Translations under genes and position numbers: made by a program
DNA from: an uncultured Chloroflexota bacterium
GTDB taxonomy: Bacteria; Chloroflexota; UBA11872; UBA12225
NCBI GenBank assembly: GCA_902805635.1
Contig: CADCTC010000159.1
Location: 1 to 48,961 of the forward strand
Length of the DNA: 48,961 bases
Reading direction: 5' to 3'
Part shown: one piece after another, positions 46,132-48,961 of the stretch
Layout of the letters: each line of letters begins with the position of its first letter
Position numbering within the stretch: the first letter of the stretch is position 1
Notes under the pieces: generated by a model
What the model was told of the DNA's origin: nothing
The model's database searches: none
The model's input: only the letters and a program-made list of their open reading frames with translations

Positions 46132-48961
46132 TTAGGCTGCCCGGGCGCTGGCTGCGGGGCGTGTGCGGACCAGCAGCTCGCGCGTCTCCTGTGAAGGGGC
46201 AATGCCGAGCTCGTTCTGCAGCAGCCGGTGGCACAGCCGGTACTGCTCGGCGGCGTCGGCAATGCGGCCGAGCTTGAGCTGAACATGGATCAATCCGCGA
46301 TGGCCCGATTCGCGCGTCGGGTCCAGTTCGAGGGCGTACCGCCAGTGCGCCATCGCTTCCTCATAGCGGCCCTGGTCCGCCAGCGTCTGGGCGGCGCGCT
46401 CCATAAGGCGTAGTGCGTCGGCCCGCAGCCGCTCGCGCGGGATGAAGAGCCACTCGTCCTCGCAGAACAGCGGCTCAGGCAAGAGGTCTCCGCCGTAAAG
46501 CGCCAGCGGCGCCTCCAGCGCGTCAATGTCGGCCCCGCGAGCGTCGGCGCGTGCGACAAGGCGCTGGAACTCGTCCAGGTCCCACTCCACGTTCTCCAGC
46601 CTGTAGCGCTGGTCTTCAAGTCTCACATAGGCAGAGGGCCTGCGTCCCAGTCCCGGCTCCAACACCTCTCGCAGCGTGCGGAGGTGGGCGTAGAAGAGAT
46701 CGCCGGCCGTGTCCGGTGCCGCGTCGGGCCAGACGTCGGCGATCAGCTGCTCCCGGTGTGCGCCTTTCGGCCCTGCCAGCACAAGCGCTGCCAGGAGCGC
46801 TTTCGCGCGCCGCCGGCGCCACGCGCGTTCCGGCACCGGCTCACCACCGCGAAAAATCTGCAGTCCTCCAAGCGTGCGCACCTGGACGACGGGCACGTGC
46901 CCGTCGTCCAGGTGCGTTCCCTGCCCGGCGACCTCCGGGCGCTCAGGCAGCGCGCCCGGTGCGGCCAGTGTGGCCACTGTGGCGTTCATCGGCGTTGGCT
47001 GCTCGCCATGCAGCGCCAGAGCAACCGCCGCCTCCGCCGGCAGGGCACGGCCGGCCGCCCACACGGCCACGAACTGTGCCGGGTCCATCGCCGCCTGCGC
47101 CAGAGCCACGCTGCACACGTAGTCCGCACGGTCTACCGGCGGCTGCGGCGCGCCGATCGTCTCGCGCAGCGCCTCCGCGGCGCCAAACACCTGCACCGCC
47201 CGCACCGGGCAGCCGCCGGCCGCCTCCAGCGCCGCCAGCAGCTCCAGACCCGACGCAACGTGCCGCTGGATCCCCAGCTGCCAGGCCAGTCCCACGCCCT
47301 CGTGTGCCGCCTCGCGTGCCGCCTCCAGCCGGTCCTGCGCCGCCGCTACGCGGGCCAGGTTGAGCTTGACCAGTGCCTCTCCGCCGCTGTCCCCCAGCTC
47401 GCGGAAGAGTGCTAGTCCCTCCTCCAGGAACCCCTCGGCGAGCTCCCACTCCGCTTGCCCACGCGCCGCCATGCCCAGGCTGGTGAGGCATGCTGCGGTC
47501 TCCCACCGGTTGCCCAGCTCTTTGAAGAGCGCCAGCGCCTCCTCGAGTGACCGCGCGGCGGTTCCCCAGTGGCCTAGCCCCCGCGCGATGACGCCCAGGC
47601 AGTGCAGCGCCCCGGCAGCGCCGCCCTTGTCACCAAGCTCCCTGCGGATGGCAAGGCATTCCTTGTAGAGCCGGGTCGCACCCCGGTAGTCGCCCTGGTT
47701 GTACGCCACGCTCGCCAGGCTGTGCAGCGCGGCGGCGACTCCGGCCCGGTCGCCGGCACAGCGCAGCCCTTGGAGGCTCTCGTCGAACAGCCCCTTTGCC
47801 ACTGCGTAGTCGCCTTGGTCGTTGGCGATTCCGCCCAGAGTCAGCAGTGCGCGCGCCACACCCGCCTCATCTCCCATGCCCCGCCGCAGGGTCAGGCTCT
47901 TCTCGATGTACGCCCGTGCCGCGGCGTAATCGCGGCGCGTCCGTGCCAGGTCCCCAGCCCCCGTCAGCACCTCTGCAAGCAGCGCCGGTGGCACGTCGCC
48001 TTCCCCGGAGGCACGCGCCAGCGCCGCATCAGTCCAGCGCTGTCCCTCCGCCAGGTCCCCCCGCAGTGACCAGTACCGCCAGAGCGTGCCGGCGAGCCTG
48101 AGCGCGTCCGCCGCGCATCCGCACTCCACGATCCACTGCATCGCGCCCCGCAAGTGGTCGTGCTCTGCGTCCAGCACGCGCAGCCAGGCGTCTTGCGCCG
48201 GACCCTCCAGGTGCCCGGCAGCTTCTTCGGCCACGGTTAGGCAATACGCGGCGTGCCGGCGCAGTACGGCGCTCTCACTTCCGGCCTCGCGCAGCCGTTC
48301 GCGACCGTACTCGCGAACCGTCTCCAGCAGGCGGAATCGCTTTGTGCCGCTCTGAGTCTCTTCTGCTACCAGCAGCGAGTGATTCACCAGCCGCGCCAGC
48401 AGGTCGAGCACGTCGCCGGCGGCGATACCGTCGCCAGCACAGGCAGCCTCGGCAGCCTCGATCGTCCAGCTCCCGGTCAGCGCAGACAAGCGCACGAACA
48501 GCGCGCGTTCCGCCTCGGCCAGCAATTCATAGCTCCACTCCATAGTGGCGCGCAGCCCCTGGTGGCGTGCTGGCGCATCCTGCATCCCGTCGCTCAGCAG
48601 GTCCAACCCGCCGCTCGGCCCGGCCAGACGCGCCAGCAGCGCATCGGGCGCCAGGAGCTTAGTGCGTGCCGCCGCAAGCTCTATAGCGAGGGGCAGGCCG
48701 TCCAAGCGCAGGCAGAGCTCGGCGATGGCAGCGGCATTGTGCGGTGCGAGGGTGAACGACGGTACCGCGGCTCGCGCGCGATCCATGAACAGGGCTACCG
48801 CCGGCGACAGCCCGATTGCGGCGAGATCGGCGAATTCGGCCCTTTGCGGCATCGGCAACGGGCCGACCGGTAGCTCGCGCTCCCAGCGTACGTGCAGCGG
48901 TGTGCGGCTGGTCGCCAGCACCCTCAGCCGCGGGCAGCGCGCCAGTAGCTCCGCCACCGGT
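46132..48961 (-). CDS. ATPase-TPR-SARP (BTAD) transcriptional regulator, N-terminus missing
   Basis: This very large regulator runs off the right edge; GTG 48955-48957 is an inner codon, because the frame continues and the Walker A motif is lacking. The visible start (LRVLATSRTPLHVRWE) is the post-Walker-B part of an NB-ARC-like ATPase, followed by LCLRLDGLPLAIELAAAR. About residues 250-600 are TPR repeats (GDYRGATRLYKECLAIRRELGD and others). Residues 690-780 are a winged-helix and 785-930 a BTAD domain, as in SARP proteins. AfsR-type regulators have SARP first; here it is last. A perfect 40-bp palindrome sits in the coding sequence just before the winged helix. Confidence 0.85.
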   Translation of the reverse strand, partial: PVAELLARCPRLRVLATSRTPLHVRWERELPVGPLPMPQRAEFADLAAIGLSPAVALFMDRARAAVPSFTLAPHNAAAIAELCLRLDGLPLAIELAAARTKLLAPDALLARLAGPSGGLDLLSDGMQDAPARHQGLRATMEWSYELLAEAERALFVRLSALTGSWTIEAAEAACAGDGIAAGDVLDLLARLVNHSLLVAEETQSGTKRFRLLETVREYGRERLREAGSESAVLRRHAAYCLTVAEEAAGHLEGPAQDAWLRVLDAEHDHLRGAMQWIVECGCAADALRLAGTLWRYWSLRGDLAEGQRWTDAALARASGEGDVPPALLAEVLTGAGDLARTRRDYAAARAYIEKSLTLRRGMGDEAGVARALLTLGGIANDQGDYAVAKGLFDESLQGLRCAGDRAGVAAALHSLASVAYNQGDYRGATRLYKECLAIRRELGDKGGAAGALHCLGVIARGLGHWGTAARSLEEALALFKELGNRWETAACLTSLGMAARGQAEWELAEGFLEEGLALFRELGDSGGEALVKLNLARVAAAQDRLEAAREAAHEGVGLAWQLGIQRHVASGLELLAALEAAGGCPVRAVQVFGAAEALRETIGAPQPPVDRADYVCSVALAQAAMDPAQFVAVWAAGRALPAEAAVALALHGEQPTPMNATVATLAAPGALPERPEVAGQGTHLDDGHVPVVQVRTLGGLQIFRGGEPVPERAWRRRRAKALLAALVLAGPKGAHREQLIADVWPDAAPDTAGDLFYAHLRTLREVLEPGLGRRPSAYVRLEDQRYRLENVEWDLDEFQRLVARADARGADIDALEAPLALYGGDLLPEPLFCEDEWLFIPRERLRADALRLMERAAQTLADQGRYEEAMAHWRYALELDPTRESGHRGLIHVQLKLGRIADAAEQYRLCHRLLQNELGIAPSQETRELLVRTRPAASARAA
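46877..46916. repeat. Perfect 40-bp palindrome inside the SARP regulator gene
   Basis: The arm CGCACCTGGACGACGGGCAC at 46877-46896 is followed without a spacer by its exact reverse complement at 46897-46916. The centre is CACGTG. The coding reading is LDDGHVPVVQVR, at about residues 681-694, between the TPR region and the winged helix. Confidence 0.9.

Overview
The window is about 49 kb of GC-rich bacterial DNA with dense genes on both strands. It has no rRNA, tRNA, CRISPR array or insertion sequence that I could see. The gene content suggests a free-living, probably aerobic heterotroph of the Chloroflexota or a similar deep branch. Reasons are an F420/FMN luciferase-like oxidoreductase, enolase-superfamily and UxuA-type sugar-acid dehydratases, Ldh2-type dehydrogenases, Tat/lipoprotein solute-binding proteins, large polytopic membrane proteins and BTAD/TPR regulators. 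The phylum is an inference; no marker gene settles it.

Layout. 1-1.45 kb: a truncated oxidoreductase, a small ribbon-helix-helix-like protein, and a Phd/VapC toxin-antitoxin pair whose toxin is interrupted by an in-frame TGA. 1.5-13.7 kb: a carbon-catabolism region with a methyltransferase, two Ldh2-family dehydrogenases, an epimerase, a serine hydrolase, an HpcH/HpaI aldolase, an amidohydrolase, an SDR, a PRC-barrel protein, a UxuA-like dehydratase, a zinc alcohol dehydrogenase and a PduO-type adenosyltransferase. Genes from 4989 to 9879 are tightly packed and probably one operon. 14-20.3 kb: a HelD-like RNA polymerase-recycling ATPase, an LLM flavoprotein, a peptide-type ABC binding protein and a cupredoxin lipoprotein. 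20.3-22 kb: a flagellin whose hypervariable region is replaced by a zinc-metalloprotease domain (flagellinolysin architecture), with no other flagellar gene nearby. 22-26.5 kb: sugar genes, namely a secreted glucose/sorbosone dehydrogenase, a GH1-like glycosidase and a divergent enolase-superfamily dehydratase with an 11-bp phased repeat array in between. 26.5-34.7 kb: three membrane proteins, two of them very large and convergent, and a family 1 sugar-binding lipoprotein.

34.9-40.7 kb is the most striking block: a four-gene phospho-signalling operon of VWA protein, zinc-ribbon/FHA protein, pseudokinase-PP2C fusion and zinc-ribbon Ser/Thr kinase. A kinase (writer), phosphatase (eraser), FHA protein (reader) and a metal-dependent adhesion-type VWA domain make a complete switch. 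The two N-terminal zinc ribbons have the same spacing, and the phosphatase carries a degenerate kinase domain. 40.7-49 kb: two MFS transporters, a small hypothetical, the RNA-binding protein Tex with a cupin immediately upstream, and a truncated large regulator with order ATPase-TPR-SARP. That regulator has a perfect 40-bp palindrome inside its coding sequence.

Non-coding signals include a palindromic operator on the toxin-antitoxin promoter, two genes with promoter -10 boxes so close to the start codon that leaderless mRNAs are likely, a sigma70-type promoter for the sugar-binding protein, two hairpins plus a 10-bp tandem repeat in the only gene-free stretch over 300 bp (4568-4988), and three copies of a CCCTCTCC/GGGTGAGG intergenic repeat.
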